Part shown: positions 1 through 12,269 of the stretch, one piece after another | Layout: every line of letters starts with the position of its first letter | Position numbering within the stretch: the stretch's first letter is position 1 | Origin: Sambucus nigra | Lineage: Eukaryota; Streptophyta; Magnoliopsida; Dipsacales; Adoxaceae | DNA length: 64,000 nt | Assembly (NCBI GenBank): GCA_949130495.1 | Contig: OX422211.1 | Coordinates: 395,991,049 to 396,055,048, forward strand | Direction of reading: 5' to 3' | The notes under the pieces: generated by a model | Told to the model about the DNA's origin: nothing | Databases searched by the model: none | The model's input: the letters and a program-made list of their open reading frames with translations, nothing else | Program-made: the position numbers and the translations under genes

Positions 1-719
1 TCATCACTAAGCTTTCCTTTGAGGTGTCTACTAAAACTATATCATCTGCAAGTAACATACAACATGGGATATCTTCTTGTATGCCCTTAGAAATCTCATC
101 CAAGACTACGACAAATAAATAAGAACTTAAGGCCGATCATTGGTGTAAACCCACTTTAATCGTAAAGTCATTAGTTTCTCCACATATAGTCCTTACTCTA
201 GTCTTTGTATCATCATACATATCTTCAATAACTTTAATAAACTCATAGGTATTCTTTTTCTCCTTAAAGCCTACCAAATTATATCTCTAAGTACTATATT
301 ATAAGCCTTTTCTAGATCTATAAAGATCATATATAAATTTTTATTCTTACTTCTCCATTTCTCCATTAACTGTCTTAATAAGTAAATAATTTTTGTGGTT
401 GATCTCCCTGGCATAAATCCAAATTGATTGTTCGAAATAGTTGACTCATTTCTTAATCTTTATTCTATAACATTTTCCTATAATTTCATAGTGTGACTCA
501 TTAGTTTGATTCCTCTATAATTACCGCAGTTTTGTATATCCCTTTTGTTTTTATACAACGGTATTATGGTGCTTTTCCACCACTCATTTGGTATGCTTCC
601 TTGTCTTAAAATTTTATTAAATAAGCATGTTAACCATTCTACCCATAGACTTCCATCCAAACCTCTATGGATGTTTTATCCTCGACAACCACTTTGTTCT
701 TTCCCATTTTTCTCAGTAA
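1..719 (-). pseudogene. RTE-type LINE reverse transcriptase fragment
   Basis: This is the reverse transcriptase part of a non-LTR retrotransposon, read on the minus strand and running off the left edge. An open stretch at 478-660 reads like the RT fingers (IPNEWWKSTIIPLYKNK, then NYRGIKLMSHTMK). Further on, the palm motif LLADDIVLV is visible, with the catalytic ADD at 41-49. Between them the GLHQGSALS-like motif carries a TGA at 137-139 where family members have Gly, so this copy is dead. The reading belongs with the endonuclease at 3115-3561; the solo LTR at 725-2122 separates them. The RTE assignment rests on the style of the endonuclease start and RT motifs, recalled from plant LINEs. That it is a LINE is near certain; the clade is less so. 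Confidence 0.88.
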
Positions 720-724
720 CATAT

Positions 725-2122
725 TGTAACAACCCGCGTAATTTTGGAGTATTTTCAAAATATAGAGGAAAATAAAGTTTTTGGTAAAATTATTTTTATT
801 GCCCCAATATGTTGGATTTTATTTTTAAAGATTAGAATTTCAAACGATTTTGAAATTGGAACTAAAATGGAGTTTTAATTGAATTTTTCTTATATAGACG
901 AGTCCTCAAAACATAAAACTCTCTAAAAAAAACATATTTAAAAATATTGAACGGTCCGATCGAGCTGAATTTTTTTGAACAGCTTCCTCCCGTCTTCAGC
1001 TAATTCTCTATAAAATTTTAGCTAATTCCAACGGTCCGATCGTCCGGAATAAAATTTTTAGTGTTTGTATCTCATTAGAACTCTTTTCTTAATCAAACTC
1101 TTAATCCTTTATATATCAACAAATTCATGGATGGAATTTTCAAATCACTTTTTCTCAAACTTTTCAACCAGAAGATCTCTCCAAAATTACTCCCTTTCAT
1201 ATACAAACCATAGCCCCAAACTTATTCAAGATTTCAACCTTAGATTAGAAGGCTTATTTGGTGTTTTCTCGAGTTTGGGCTAGAACGAGATATGATTATT
1301 TTCACGAGAGGAACGTGATGGTGTGATTAGATTTTGAGTCTGAATTATGTGATGATTTTAAGGTATGGGATTTTACACAATATGCTCCTTAATCTTGCAA
1401 GTGTTATTCCCTTTGTTTTCTTGTGATTATTGACTCATATTTGAATTGATAAATTCATTTGGAAATTCGGAAATATTTGTTGGAATCTAATTTCGATTCA
1501 TGTGGTATTATATTTGGTGTTGAGCATGTTATCATGAGATTTTAATATGGCACTGAGGTTGGGCACCCGCCAATATTCCTTTTTTCGGATATGCTAAAAA
1601 TATGCATAAGCGCAGTATGGTGGTGAGGCCTGGTGATCCGGTTAATGTGTTATTGAGAAATTTATTGATAAAATGCTATTGAGATTTGCATTTGATTTGA
1701 ATATTCGTACCCGCATTGTTACGTTTTTATTCATCGCTAACGTATATTTGTTGAGCATCTTTCCTGTCGTATTGTGTACTTCCCCATATTTTCTTTTAGT
1801 GGCAGGTTAGCGCGGATTTTGGGCGCTTGGGATTTGGAGATGGATTATTTAGCGTGGATTATTATTGGGAAGGATTTTTAATACATTAAGAATATTGTAT
1901 TATTTTGATGTATAGAGCATTGGAGCTTTGTATTTTATTTTCGAGTTAGATGCTGTAATTTATTCGAGAGAATTATTGTATTTATTTGAAGAGATTTGAG
2001 ATTAGTGGTTTCTTTTCTATTATGGGATTTAGATGCTCTATACCTTGTTAAATTGTGGAATTGATTTAGTTTATCGAATAGTGGCGCTCCGTTCGCTCTC
2101 CCCGGGCGGGCGGGGTGTTACA
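725..2122. mobile_element. Solo LTR inserted in the LINE (TSD CATAT)
   Basis: The unit begins TGTAACAACCCGC and ends GCGGGGTGTTACA, so its ends are near-perfect inverted repeats with TG...CA borders. It is flanked by identical 5-bp duplications CATAT at 720-724 and 2123-2127. The 1398 bp contain no gag or pol remnant, primer site or polypurine tract. This is what recombination between the two LTRs of an element leaves behind. The TGTAACA-CCCG terminus is common in plant Ty3/gypsy LTRs. Short open frames inside (for example 1065-1283) are not genes. Confidence 0.88.
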
Positions 2123-2127
2123 CATAT

Positions 2128-3114
2128 CCACCTCTTTTTTAGTGATTGAACATACCATTCTTATATTCTGTTCGATGTTCTCGATCTCTTTTTTCAGATA
2201 TTCTCCATTCAATAATCCCTGAAAATACTCTTCCCATCTATCTAGAATTTATTTATCGTTAATTAATATATTTTGATTTATGTCTTTATTACACTTAACT
2301 GGACCCATATCCCTTGTATATCTGTCTCTATTCTTTGACAATTTATATATTTACTTTTCACCTTCCTTGGTACCTAATTTATTATAAAGATTATCAAGTG
2401 TTTTTTTTGCCCATTTCTAATAATATTTTTTACTTCATTTTTTTACTTCTTATACTTTTCTAAATTTGCTTGATTTTTACTTTTTTGCCATTCTTTAAAA
2501 CTTATATGTTTCTTTTGTATTATCTTTTGCACTTTCTCATTCCACCACCAAGTCTCCTTTTTTATGAATCTTTTTCCTTTAGTCTGACCTAAAACTTGCT
2601 TACCTATTTGCTCGATATCATTCTTTGTTCTGGACCAAATGTTGTTAACATTGTCGTTCCAATTCTACTTCATGCTTAATAGGCACTTCTGTCTAAATTC
2701 AATCTCTTTTCATCCTTTCATTTTATATTTTTATAATCTATTTTCTCTTTTCGATACTTAAATCCTTTAATGGCTAATTCTATTAGAATAGACGATGTTG
2801 ATTTGTTAAGCTTTCTTCTGGTATAACTTTACAGTCTTTGCATGCGTACAAGTCTCTTCTTCTAAGTAAGCAATAGTCTAGTTGAGTTTTATTCTCTCCG
2901 CTTTTAAAAGGTATTAATTTTTCCTCCCTTTTAAAAAAAATGTGTTTGTTAACGCTAAATCATATGCTTGAGCAAATTCTAAGATAGTTTTTCCTCATTC
3001 ATTTCTCTTACCAAAACCACAACCTCCGTGTATCCTTGGATAGCCATCTCATTCTACTCCTACATGTTCATTTAAGTCGCCTCCTAAAACTGTATTTTCA
3101 TGAGTAGGAATTTC
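2128..3114 (-). pseudogene. LINE linker between endonuclease and RT
   Basis: This is minus-strand LINE sequence joining the endonuclease domain to the RT on the far side of the solo LTR. Many stops and frameshifts interrupt it and no long frame survives. It is assigned by continuity: the solo-LTR duplication shows that 719 and 2128 were adjacent. The parts toward 2850-3110 are the C-terminal half of the endonuclease in degraded form. No other feature is seen. Confidence 0.7.
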
Positions 3115-3561
3115 TTATAATACTTCATCCAATAATTCCCAAAAATATTTCTTTACATTTTCATCTAACGCTCCTTGGGGAGCATAAGCACTTATAATAT
3201 TCAATATTGTTTTATCTAAGACGACTTTAATACTCATTAATCTATCTCCCCATCGTTTAACATCCACGAATTTATCTTTCATATAGTGATCAACAATAAT
3301 ACCCACCCCATTTCTGCGATTATCTATCCCTCTCGAGTAAAATAATTTATAACTTTCTCCTATCTTTGTAGCCTTTTCACCCTTCCATTTAGTTTCTTGG
3401 AGGCATGCTATGTTGATTTTCCTCCGTTTTAAGGTATTCATAAGTTCTGTACACTTGCCAGTTAGTGTTCCTAGATTCCACGTACCAAATCTGATTTTAT
3501 GTATGTTATTTTTATTTACGTCTCTTCTTTTAATCAGAGAATCCGTCACAAGCCTTGACAT
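3115..3561 (-). pseudogene. LINE apurinic-like endonuclease domain (N-terminal part)
   Basis: This 148-residue minus-strand frame matches the endonuclease/exonuclease/phosphatase fold of LINEs. It shows FGTWNLGTLTGK near residue 26, the metal-binding Glu in ACLQETKW, the NGVGIIVD strand and IISAYAPQ. In the family this domain nicks target DNA to prime reverse transcription. The full domain should be about 220 residues. The frame stops early, with the rest degraded toward 2850, so it cannot be functional. Plant annotations often label this protein craniofacial development protein 2-like, which is misleading. The Met used here is the first in frame and may not be the native start. Confidence 0.9.
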
Positions 3562-3840
3562 AGATTTTACAGTCGGTTGTCAACCTGACACTAACCCACC
3601 TCGTTGCACATCTGGACTTGGGCACCGACAATGGTAGAGCCAAACAACCAGTTCAATATATCTAGTTAAATGTGCACGTGGAAATCGAGTTCCCATTCAT
3701 CCAAACAACCAACTCAAACATGAAAGGTTCGGGATTCCCTCGGACATAGACAAGCGGTCGACTAACTGAGGGGTAGAAATTCCTCTCATCATCGACGACT
3801 ATGTTCTAGTGTAATTATGCATTATGTACTTTGAGAAGAC
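3562..3840 (-). other. Probable LINE 5' leader
   Basis: This sequence lies directly upstream of the endonuclease frame on the minus strand and contains no open frame of note. Its style (a GGTGGGTTAGTGTCAGG-type segment in minus orientation near 3570-3600) resembles the short leader of plant RTE LINEs. The 5' end of the LINE was not fixed because the 3' end, and so the target duplication, lies outside the window. Confidence 0.4.
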
Positions 3841-4203
3841 GCGTTATAGGTTTGGGATGTTTGGATCCTTTGGGTAAATGAAGAACGATGGTTAAATTTG
3901 ATATTTTTTTAGTTATTATTTTGTATAAGAATTTAACTTTTTTTATTTGTTGGACAAAATTTTCCTCACTAGTGTTATACTTAAGACTACTTATAGCAGG
4001 ATTTGAAGTGTGCCCTCCTTTAGTAATGGTGGGTAATCATAACGTGCGAAGTAAAACTATGAGTCTCAAATATAAATTGAGTAATGCTACAAGTCTTAAA
4101 TATATCCATTAAATGATGTGACATAACAATAAAATGTTGTACTATATAATTAATATAGTATAGTGTACGATATATATTGCAATGGCACATCATTTGAGGG
4201 ACA
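3841..4203. other. AT-rich spacer without a recognised feature
   Basis: There are no coding frames with family resemblance, terminal repeats or duplications here. The sequence leads into the compound microsatellite that starts near 4204. Confidence 0.5.

Positions 4204-4721
<518 letters not shown>

Positions 4722-4770
<49 letters not shown>
4722..4770. repeat. Microsatellite (CT)n-(AT)n between A1 and A2
   Basis: A pure CT tract followed by a pure AT tract joins the end of copy A1 to the start of copy A2, with no other sequence between the two elements. Confidence 0.93.
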
Positions 4771-5438
<668 letters not shown>

Positions 5439-5626
5439 ATAATGCTCTTGTGTGGAACACTCCGCATTTTAAGAATGCGGATCGAACATGTGTCAACTGA
5501 CGGTGACCCTAGAAATTATCGGCTAATTATAGGCACACACTCTCTCTTTTCTGGAGTCACCGCCAGGTGACATATGTCCTGTTCACATTCTTAAAATGCA
5601 GAGTGATCCGCACAAGACCAATACTG
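5439..5626. mobile_element. Foldback MITE family B, copy B2
   Basis: This copy has the same arms as B1, with the right end AGTGATCCGCACAAGACC then AATACTG. The left 100 or so bases, including the preceding ATAATAATG, are nearly identical to B1 at an offset of about 194 bp. The pair therefore probably arose by tandem duplication. (TA)n tracts flank both sides. Confidence 0.82.
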
Positions 5627-6415
5627 TATATATATATATATATATATATAACTACGCAATGCATGACCATTACATTGTGTCGTCCTTTACATCCTACCTT
5701 TGGCATAATTTATTCGTACCTGCGTGATCTTTATTTATACCAAAGATGATAATCCGAATGTCATTTTACGTTGAGATTTTGTTTCCAACCCAAATCTTTG
5801 CTTGCGACTTGAAAAAATTTGTGGCTAACTAATGGTACTTTGAAAGGCTATTGAGTAACTACAGTATTACACTGAGATCATCTTTTGAAATTATGAAGCC
5901 TAAATAATTTATGCTACGCATGCAGATCATAAATTTGACATGCAAAGAATATTTTAGTCCACCATTTCAATTGAAGTAACAAGGGATGAAGGTAAAAGGG
6001 AAAAAATAAAAATAAAAAAATAAAAACAATGTATGCATCAAATTGAAATTAAGTTTTTGCGATTCTTTAACTAGAGAAAAAAGGGTCATTAATCGTTTGG
6101 GTTCATTAGTCCTCACTATATATGGGTGGGGGTTCACTACTGTTTTGTATAAATTGGTTGAATCCAAAACTAACACCCTCTGTGAGTTTATCATTTTTAC
6201 CATTAATTGATTAATTTTTTCATCCAGAAAGATTGTTTTATCCATAACTACATTAATATATATTTATATATTTATAAATTATATATTTATGAGGTTTTTA
6301 TTGATTGGTATCATTTATCAAGTATGTACTCAAATAGATTATACGATTTTTTATTTTTTTGCTTTAACAAGTCTAACGAAAAAATATTTTCGGTCCCATT
6401 AGAAAACTAGTGGAT

Positions 6416-6416
<1 letters not shown>
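5627..6416. other. Short (TA)n tract, then AT-rich spacer without a recognised gene
   Basis: A (TA)n run at 5627-5650 is followed by ordinary AT-rich sequence. Open frames at 5967-6245 (-) and 6207-6410 (+) have low-complexity translations with no family resemblance. I see no terminal repeats here. Confidence 0.5.

Positions 6417-6464
<48 letters not shown>
6417..6464. repeat. Microsatellite (CA)n-(TA)n
   Basis: A (CA)n tract passes into a short (TA)n tract that ends directly at the CAGTCC terminus of MITE B3. Confidence 0.93.
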
Positions 6465-6654
6465 CAGTCCTGCTCTTGTGTGGACTAGTCCGCATTTTAA
6501 GAATGTGGACCTGACATGTGTCACCTGGCGGTGACCCAGAAAAGAGAGAGAGTGTGCCTATAATTTAAGCGATAATTTCTGGGCTCACCGCCAGGTGACA
6601 TATGTCCGGTCCGCATTCTTAAAATGCAGACTAGTCCGCACAAGAGCCGGACTG
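6465..6654. mobile_element. Foldback MITE family B, copy B3 (best-preserved)
   Basis: This is the most complete B copy, 190 bp. Its ends are CAGTCCTGCTCTTGTG and CACAAGAGCCGGACTG. Each arm is about 80 bp, carrying TCCGCATTTTAAGAATG and TGTCACCTGGCGGTGA on the left and their complements on the right. The roughly 30-bp centre (AAAGAGAGAGAGTGTGCC and following) is not palindromic. TATATA lies immediately outside both ends, consistent with insertion into a TA repeat. It has no coding capacity, and its autonomous partner is not evident. Confidence 0.88.
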
Positions 6655-7291
6655 TATATATATATATTAACAAATAATAAAGTTTTTTATATGAGCAAAC
6701 TATGTTGTTAAATTTAAAAAAAATGTACGTCATTTATAAAAAATTGTCGTTTTTTTAACGATTTCTATATAAAAACCAGTAGGTTATTTTTCAATTTGTT
6801 TTAATTTTTTTATTAATAACAAAATAAAAACTGTACGTTATTTAAAAACAGCTTTAAGTGTATTTTTATTAAAAAGGGCACATTGTTTAAAACCACACGT
6901 TATTGTTCAACTCTTTTTTTAATTAAAAAAAACTGTACGTTTAATTTAACTGTTTTTATTATAAAAACTGTACATATTTTTAACTGTTTCTAATTAAAAA
7001 AAGTTGTTATTTATATTAAAAAAACTGTACATTAGCTGTTTTCGATAAATAAAATCATTTTTCGTTAATAAAAATTGTATTTCAACTGGTTTTTATGTTA
7101 TTTAAAAAAAAAACTTTTTAACTGTTTTCTCTAACTTAAAACTGTTTTCTATAAATAATTTTTTTAATAAAAATACTGTTTTTATACCCCAAAAGTAGCA
7201 GTTTTTATAAGTAAAAAACCATGAAAAAATTAAATAACTTTTTTTAATTAAAAAACAATTAAAAATAACATGCATATTTTAATTAACGTAG

Positions 7292-7343
<52 letters not shown>

Positions 7344-7617
7344 CAATACAATTTTTAAATAACATCAATTTTTTTAAAAATAAAATATGAGTAAAAATTA
7401 CATACAATTTTTGTATTATAAAAAATGGTAAAAAATAAATTTTTAAATAATGTTTAGTTTTTTTGTAAAATCGATTTAAAAATACCGTACAGTTTTTAAA
7501 ATAATTATCTGCAGTTTTTTATTTATTTTAATAACATATTTTTCTAAAAGAAAAAAAGTCTTTATAAAATAATTTTTAAATAATTTTTAAATATTAATAA
7601 ATATTAATGTAAGTTGA
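6655..7617. repeat. AT-rich block of dispersed AAAACTGT / ACAGTTTT words
   Basis: This very AT-rich stretch is built from short A/T runs punctuated by AAAACTGTAC, TTTTAACTGTTTTT and similar words, in no strict period. A pure (TA)n run lies at 7297-7341. Similar words occur in the flanks of the palindrome array in the MULE at 9.76-10.02 and 10.52-10.80 kb, so this may be a decayed relative. No terminal repeats or duplications were found and there is no coding capacity. Confidence 0.5.

Positions 7618-7648
<31 letters not shown>
7618..7648. repeat. Microsatellite (GT)n-(AT)n
   Basis: A short GT tract followed by an AT tract ends at the AGTCCTG terminus of MITE B4. Confidence 0.9.
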
Positions 7649-8330
<682 letters not shown>

Positions 8331-8346
8331 ATATATATATATATAT

Positions 8347-8479
8347 ACTGTTCGTGTGCGGCTCAGTCCGCATTTTAAGAATGCGGACTGGACATGTGTC
8401 ACCTAGCGGTGAGCCCATATAAGAGAGAGAGTGTGCGAGTGTGCCTATAATGACACATGTCCGATCCCCAAGAGCAATA

Positions 8480-8482
<3 letters not shown>
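8347..8482. mobile_element. Foldback MITE family B, copy B5 (internally deleted)
   Basis: It starts ACTGTTCGTGTGCGGCTC and ends CCCAAGAGCAATACTG. It keeps the left stem TCCGCATTTTAAGAATGCGG and TGTCACCTAGCGGTGAGCCC but has lost most of the right arm. (AT)n lies on the left and a long (AT)n on the right, as in the other copies. Confidence 0.78.

Positions 8483-8555
<73 letters not shown>
8483..8555. repeat. (AT)n microsatellite
   Basis: A pure AT run follows MITE B5. Confidence 0.93.
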
Positions 8556-8556
<1 letters not shown>

Positions 8557-9014
8557 ACCAATTTGAAAGATCATTTGATGTAGTTGAAATAACTTAATTT
8601 TGGGTTATTTGATCAAGTAAGGGAAACTCAATAGAATTCATAACTCTCTCAATCTTTTTTCTTTTCCTTTTTTCTTCCATTTCTTAGTACCATGGCCAAA
8701 ATGAACTCCTGCCTCTATCATCTCTTCCAAATTGATGTTCCAATATCTTCTGGTCATTTCTCCTCACACTTCCTCCCTTTTTAAAAATAAAAATAAAGAG
8801 ACAAAGTACCCTGAAATAAATAAATGTTCCGATGGAACCTTTTCTTCTGTATAAAGTTGCAATTTATAATAAAGATAGAGACTTAATATAGATCAATCTA
8901 CAATATTATCTTCCTATATGTAGATATAAAATCGATTCCATATATGTAATTTACATAGGACCAATTCTATTTCTTTGATACATCTATTTGTTCTGATCAA
9001 TCTGAAATAATCGT

Positions 9015-9018
<4 letters not shown>
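8556..9018. other. Spacer without a recognised feature
   Basis: Unremarkable AT-rich sequence. No coding frame, terminal repeat or duplication was found. Confidence 0.5.

Positions 9019-9092
<74 letters not shown>
9019..9092. repeat. Microsatellite (TA)n-(GA)n leading into A3
   Basis: A pure TA tract is followed by a GA tract that merges with the GAG-rich terminus of foldback element A3. Confidence 0.93.
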
Positions 9093-9094
<2 letters not shown>

Positions 9095-9466
9095 CTTGTG
9101 CATACTTAAATTTGCACACCAATTTTTTAACATAGTAAACAAATTATTTTTGAGTTAGAATTTTTTTGTGTGATATTTAAACATTTCAAGGAACTAAAAT
9201 AGAAAAAAAATCAGTTAAAAATAATTTTTTTTGCTATTTAAAAAAAATTAGTCAAACTTTCATACTTTACGCACTCTAAAAGTTGTGAAAGTTTGACCGA
9301 TTTTTATAAAATAGCAAAAAATGTTATTTTGAGTTGATTTTTTTATAAGAGTCCCTTAAAATGTTTAAATATCACATTAAAATTTTCAACTAATTTTTAT
9401 TAATTGTTTTAAAAAATAGGTTTGCGCCAGCAAGTATGCAAACTTAGTGTGCACAGAATCCTGCCT
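9058..9466. mobile_element. Foldback MITE family A, copy A3
   Basis: The left end is an expanded (GA)n running into GACTCTTGTGCATAC, and the right end is GTGTGCACAGAATCCTGCC. The central stem carries TTAGTCAAACTTTCATAC against GTGAAAGTTTGACCGA. A (CT)n-(TA)n tract follows. The terminal GA/CT repeat is longer here than in A2 or A4, so the end itself has undergone microsatellite expansion. Confidence 0.8.
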
Positions 9467-9492
9467 CTCTCTCTCTCTCTCTCTCTCTCATT

Positions 9493-9557
<65 letters not shown>
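9466..9557. repeat. Microsatellite (CT)n-(TA)n after A3
   Basis: A CT tract, a short ATTCATAC interruption, then a pure (AT)n tract. Confidence 0.92.
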
Positions 9558-9559
<2 letters not shown>

Positions 9560-9712
9560 TGTTAGGAAAAAAATTCTCCTTATCAATTTTCATATTATTT
9601 TTGTAGGCTTAAATGAAATTTCCTCAGAAAATATTAAATTACTTAGTTATAACTATAATCTGACTATTACGTTTTACGTTTAGCGCACAACCCAAATTTT
9701 AGAATCAAGAAA

Positions 9713-10847
9713 GAGAAATTCTATGTGTCCTGCCTGTTGTACCACCTTGCGATCGCATTTCATTTCTGTTTTTTTTTTTAAAGTTTTTTACTGTTTTGTT
9801 TTTAACTTTTAATATAAAAATAATTTTTATATTAAAAAAAACTGTTTTTATATTAAAAAAAATGTTTTCTATATTAAAAAAAACAATTTTTTCAATTAAT
9901 ATAATTTTTTTTAATTAAAATCAAACAGTTTTTTAAATTAAAATCAAACAGTTTTTTTATAAAAATTAAAAAATATTTTTTCTTAATATTGTGATTAATT
10001 AGTGCCGTGGGTAAAAATATCGCGATTTATTAGTGCCGCTAACGCGGATCCACATTCCCGGACCCACATCATTTATTGAATGTGGGTCCGCGCCAACCGC
10101 ACTAATTAATCGTTGTATTTTATTTAAAAAATATCGCGATTAATAAGTGCCGCTGGTGCGGACCCACATTCAACAAATGATGTGGGTCCGCGCCAGCGGC
10201 ACTAATAAATTGCCATATTTTATTTAAAAGATATCGCGATTAATTAGTGCTGCTGGCGCGGACCCACATTCTCGGACCAACATCATTTGTTGAATTTGGG
10301 TCCGCGCCAGCGGCACTAATTAATCGCGATATTTTTTAAATAAAATATCGCGATTTATGAGTTAATGTGAGTCCGCGCCAGCGACACTAATTAATCGCAA
10401 TATTTTATTTAAAAAATATCGCGATAAATTAGTGCCGCTGGCGTGAACACACATTCCCGGCCCACATCATTTGTTGAATGTGGGTCCGCGCCAGCTACAC
10501 TAATCAATCGCGAATCTAAGACATCAAATTAAACAATTTTTTTTTTAATTAAAATTAAAAAAATATTTTTTTAAATGTTGTTTTTAATTAAAAAAAATTA
10601 TTTTATAGATTTTTTTATTTATGAAAAAAATATATTTTTATAATTTTAATTAAAAGATGTTTAATTTTAATAAAAAAAACTTTTTTTTTTCATATTAATA
10701 GGAAAACTGTTTTTTTTTTGTTTTTATAAAAAAATTATTTTTTATATAAAAAAACATTTTTATATCAACAAAAGAATAAAAAACAAGAAAAAAAAAGGCA
10801 AAATGCGGTCCCAAGACGGTTTGTAGGCGGTACGCCTAGAATTGCTC
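9713..10847. mobile_element. Non-autonomous Mutator-like element (9-bp TSD ATCAAGAAA)
   Basis: The 9-bp sequence ATCAAGAAA lies immediately outside both ends (9704-9712 and 10848-10856), a perfect match of the length typical of Mutator-like elements. The termini are inverted repeats of about 50 bp: left GAGAAATTCTATGTGTCCTG and, on the other strand, right GAGCAATTCTAGGCGTACCG, both reaching a shared CGCATTT. The interior has no transposase. It consists of A/T-rich flanks full of AAAACTGTTTT words around five palindromic GC-rich units. This is a MULE-derived MITE that has taken up or expanded a tandem array. Confidence 0.87.
10017..10513. repeat. Tandem array of five palindromic units inside the MULE
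   Basis: Each unit opens ATATCGCGATTAATTAGTGC, continues CGCTGGCGCGGACCCACATT, and returns through the complement of both to AATCGCGATATT. Unit starts lie near 10020, 10131, 10231, 10344 and 10416. Arms are about 40 bp with a short loop such as CCCGGA...CATCATTTGTT, and unit 4 lacks most of its left arm. A/T linkers (TTTTATTTAAAAAATA) join the units. The GC-rich, CpG-rich stems stand out sharply from the AT-rich surroundings. Confidence 0.88.
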
Positions 10848-10889
10848 ATCAAGAAATAGATCTTGTTGATCTTTTATTAGCCACAAAAG

Positions 10890-11245
10890 CAGGGGCGTAG
10901 CCATGTGGTGGGCTAGGCCGGGCTCAAGCTCGGGTCACTTTAAAAAAAAAAAAAAATAGTGTAAATTTTAAGGTCCAATACATCACAGCCCACCCAATAA
11001 ATAAAAAAGTTAGCCCGCCCAAACAATCAAACCTCAATAATCCACTTCAAAAACAAAAAAAAACTATACGAACCATTATTTTGGGCATTATTTTGCGCCT
11101 ATATTTTTTAATTAACATTATTTTTTATTATTTTTAAGTAAATACTCAAAAATAACCTCAAAAAAATTCGGTTCGGGGGCTCCCGCCCCCGAACCCCCGA
11201 AAATCAGTGTTAAGTTCCGAATATAAATTCCTCGTTACGCCCTTG
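10890..11245. mobile_element. hAT-type MITE (ends CAGGGGCGTAGCCA / CAAGGGCGTAACGA)
   Basis: The left terminus is CAGGGGCGTAGCCA; the right, on the other strand, is CAAGGGCGTAACGA. The flanking 8-mers are CACAAAAG (10882-10889) and CATAAAAG (11246-11253), seven of eight identical. The 8-bp duplication and CAGGG-type ends are hAT hallmarks. At 356 bp it is non-coding. Confidence 0.88.
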
Positions 11246-11357
11246 CATAAAAGAGTAGTTGAAACTTCCTCAGCCTAAGAAACCAAATAATAAACAGTGC
11301 CTTCATGCATGTAAATTCTATTAAATCTATATGTTAAATTTCAAAGATCCTTGAGCT

Positions 11358-11670
11358 CAGGGACGGTTTTGAGGGGAGGCGAGAGAGGTGGTTGCCTCGG
11401 GCCCTCGATTTTCGACACATTTTAGGGCCCAAAAAATTTATATATGTATATATATTTATAGCGTCATTTTCTAATTGTCCCAAAAATAATTTATTGGAAA
11501 CTGAACGGACAAACATTTAAACTTGTCGCAATACCGAAAAATAGGTCGGGATCTTTTCGGTAAAATAAAAACCTACAATTTATAAATTAATAAAAAAATA
11601 TTTTATTAATATATGGGACCCCCAATTCAAAAGTTCACCTCGAACCTCTAAAATCTCGGGACCAGCCCTG
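11358..11670. mobile_element. hAT-type MITE (TSD CTTGAGCT)
   Basis: The left end is CAGGGACGGTTTTGAGG and the right end, on the other strand, is CAGGGCTGGTCCCGAGA. The 8-bp duplication CTTGAGCT is perfect at 11350-11357 and 11671-11678. The element is 313 bp. Short open frames inside are not genes. It is a different subfamily from the unit at 10890, which lies 112 bp away. Confidence 0.92.
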
Positions 11671-11678
11671 CTTGAGCT

Positions 11679-12269
11679 AATACCAGATTCTGAAGATCAT
11701 TGTTCATTCATTTCTATTGGAAACACAAGCAAGGAGAAAACATATATTCTACTTTAAAACTAAAATGTCAGCTCTTAAGTCTAAGCCGTCCGATCATGAT
11801 CTAACGGTTCTTGACCTATAAGCAGTCATGACGTTGGGAAGATGTAAAGAATAATTGTTGTCCTACAATATCTTTGAAAATCTACAACCTTGTTAAATTT
11901 CTTCCTACGCTATTACCCAAGATTCTTCCTGGGTAGCATGCAATCTTATCTATTAATATGTTAGACTTTGGGCTATCTTATCTATTAATGTATAGACTTG
12001 GGCTGAAAGTTAAACTACTTAATTTTCATAGAGATTTTGTCGTTAGTCAAAAGGCTTAAAAAGTGAGAGGGTAATTTGTAGGAATGTTATATCATTGTGA
12101 CATAATTGTTATAATAATAAAACATAGAGTGGGCAGTCTAATAACACATATTTTTGTTCATGTAACATATTAGTTATCTTATGCAAATTGATATTTATTT
12201 TGATATATTAAGCGTCATATTTGAATAATCATATCACTCCTTCGATAGTTATATAATTAGTCCTATCAA
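11679..12269. other. Spacer without a recognised feature
   Basis: AT-rich sequence with no coding resemblance. A repeated phrase (ATCTTATCTATTAATATGTT, then a near copy about 40 bp on) near 11945-11990 is the only structure noticed. Confidence 0.45.
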
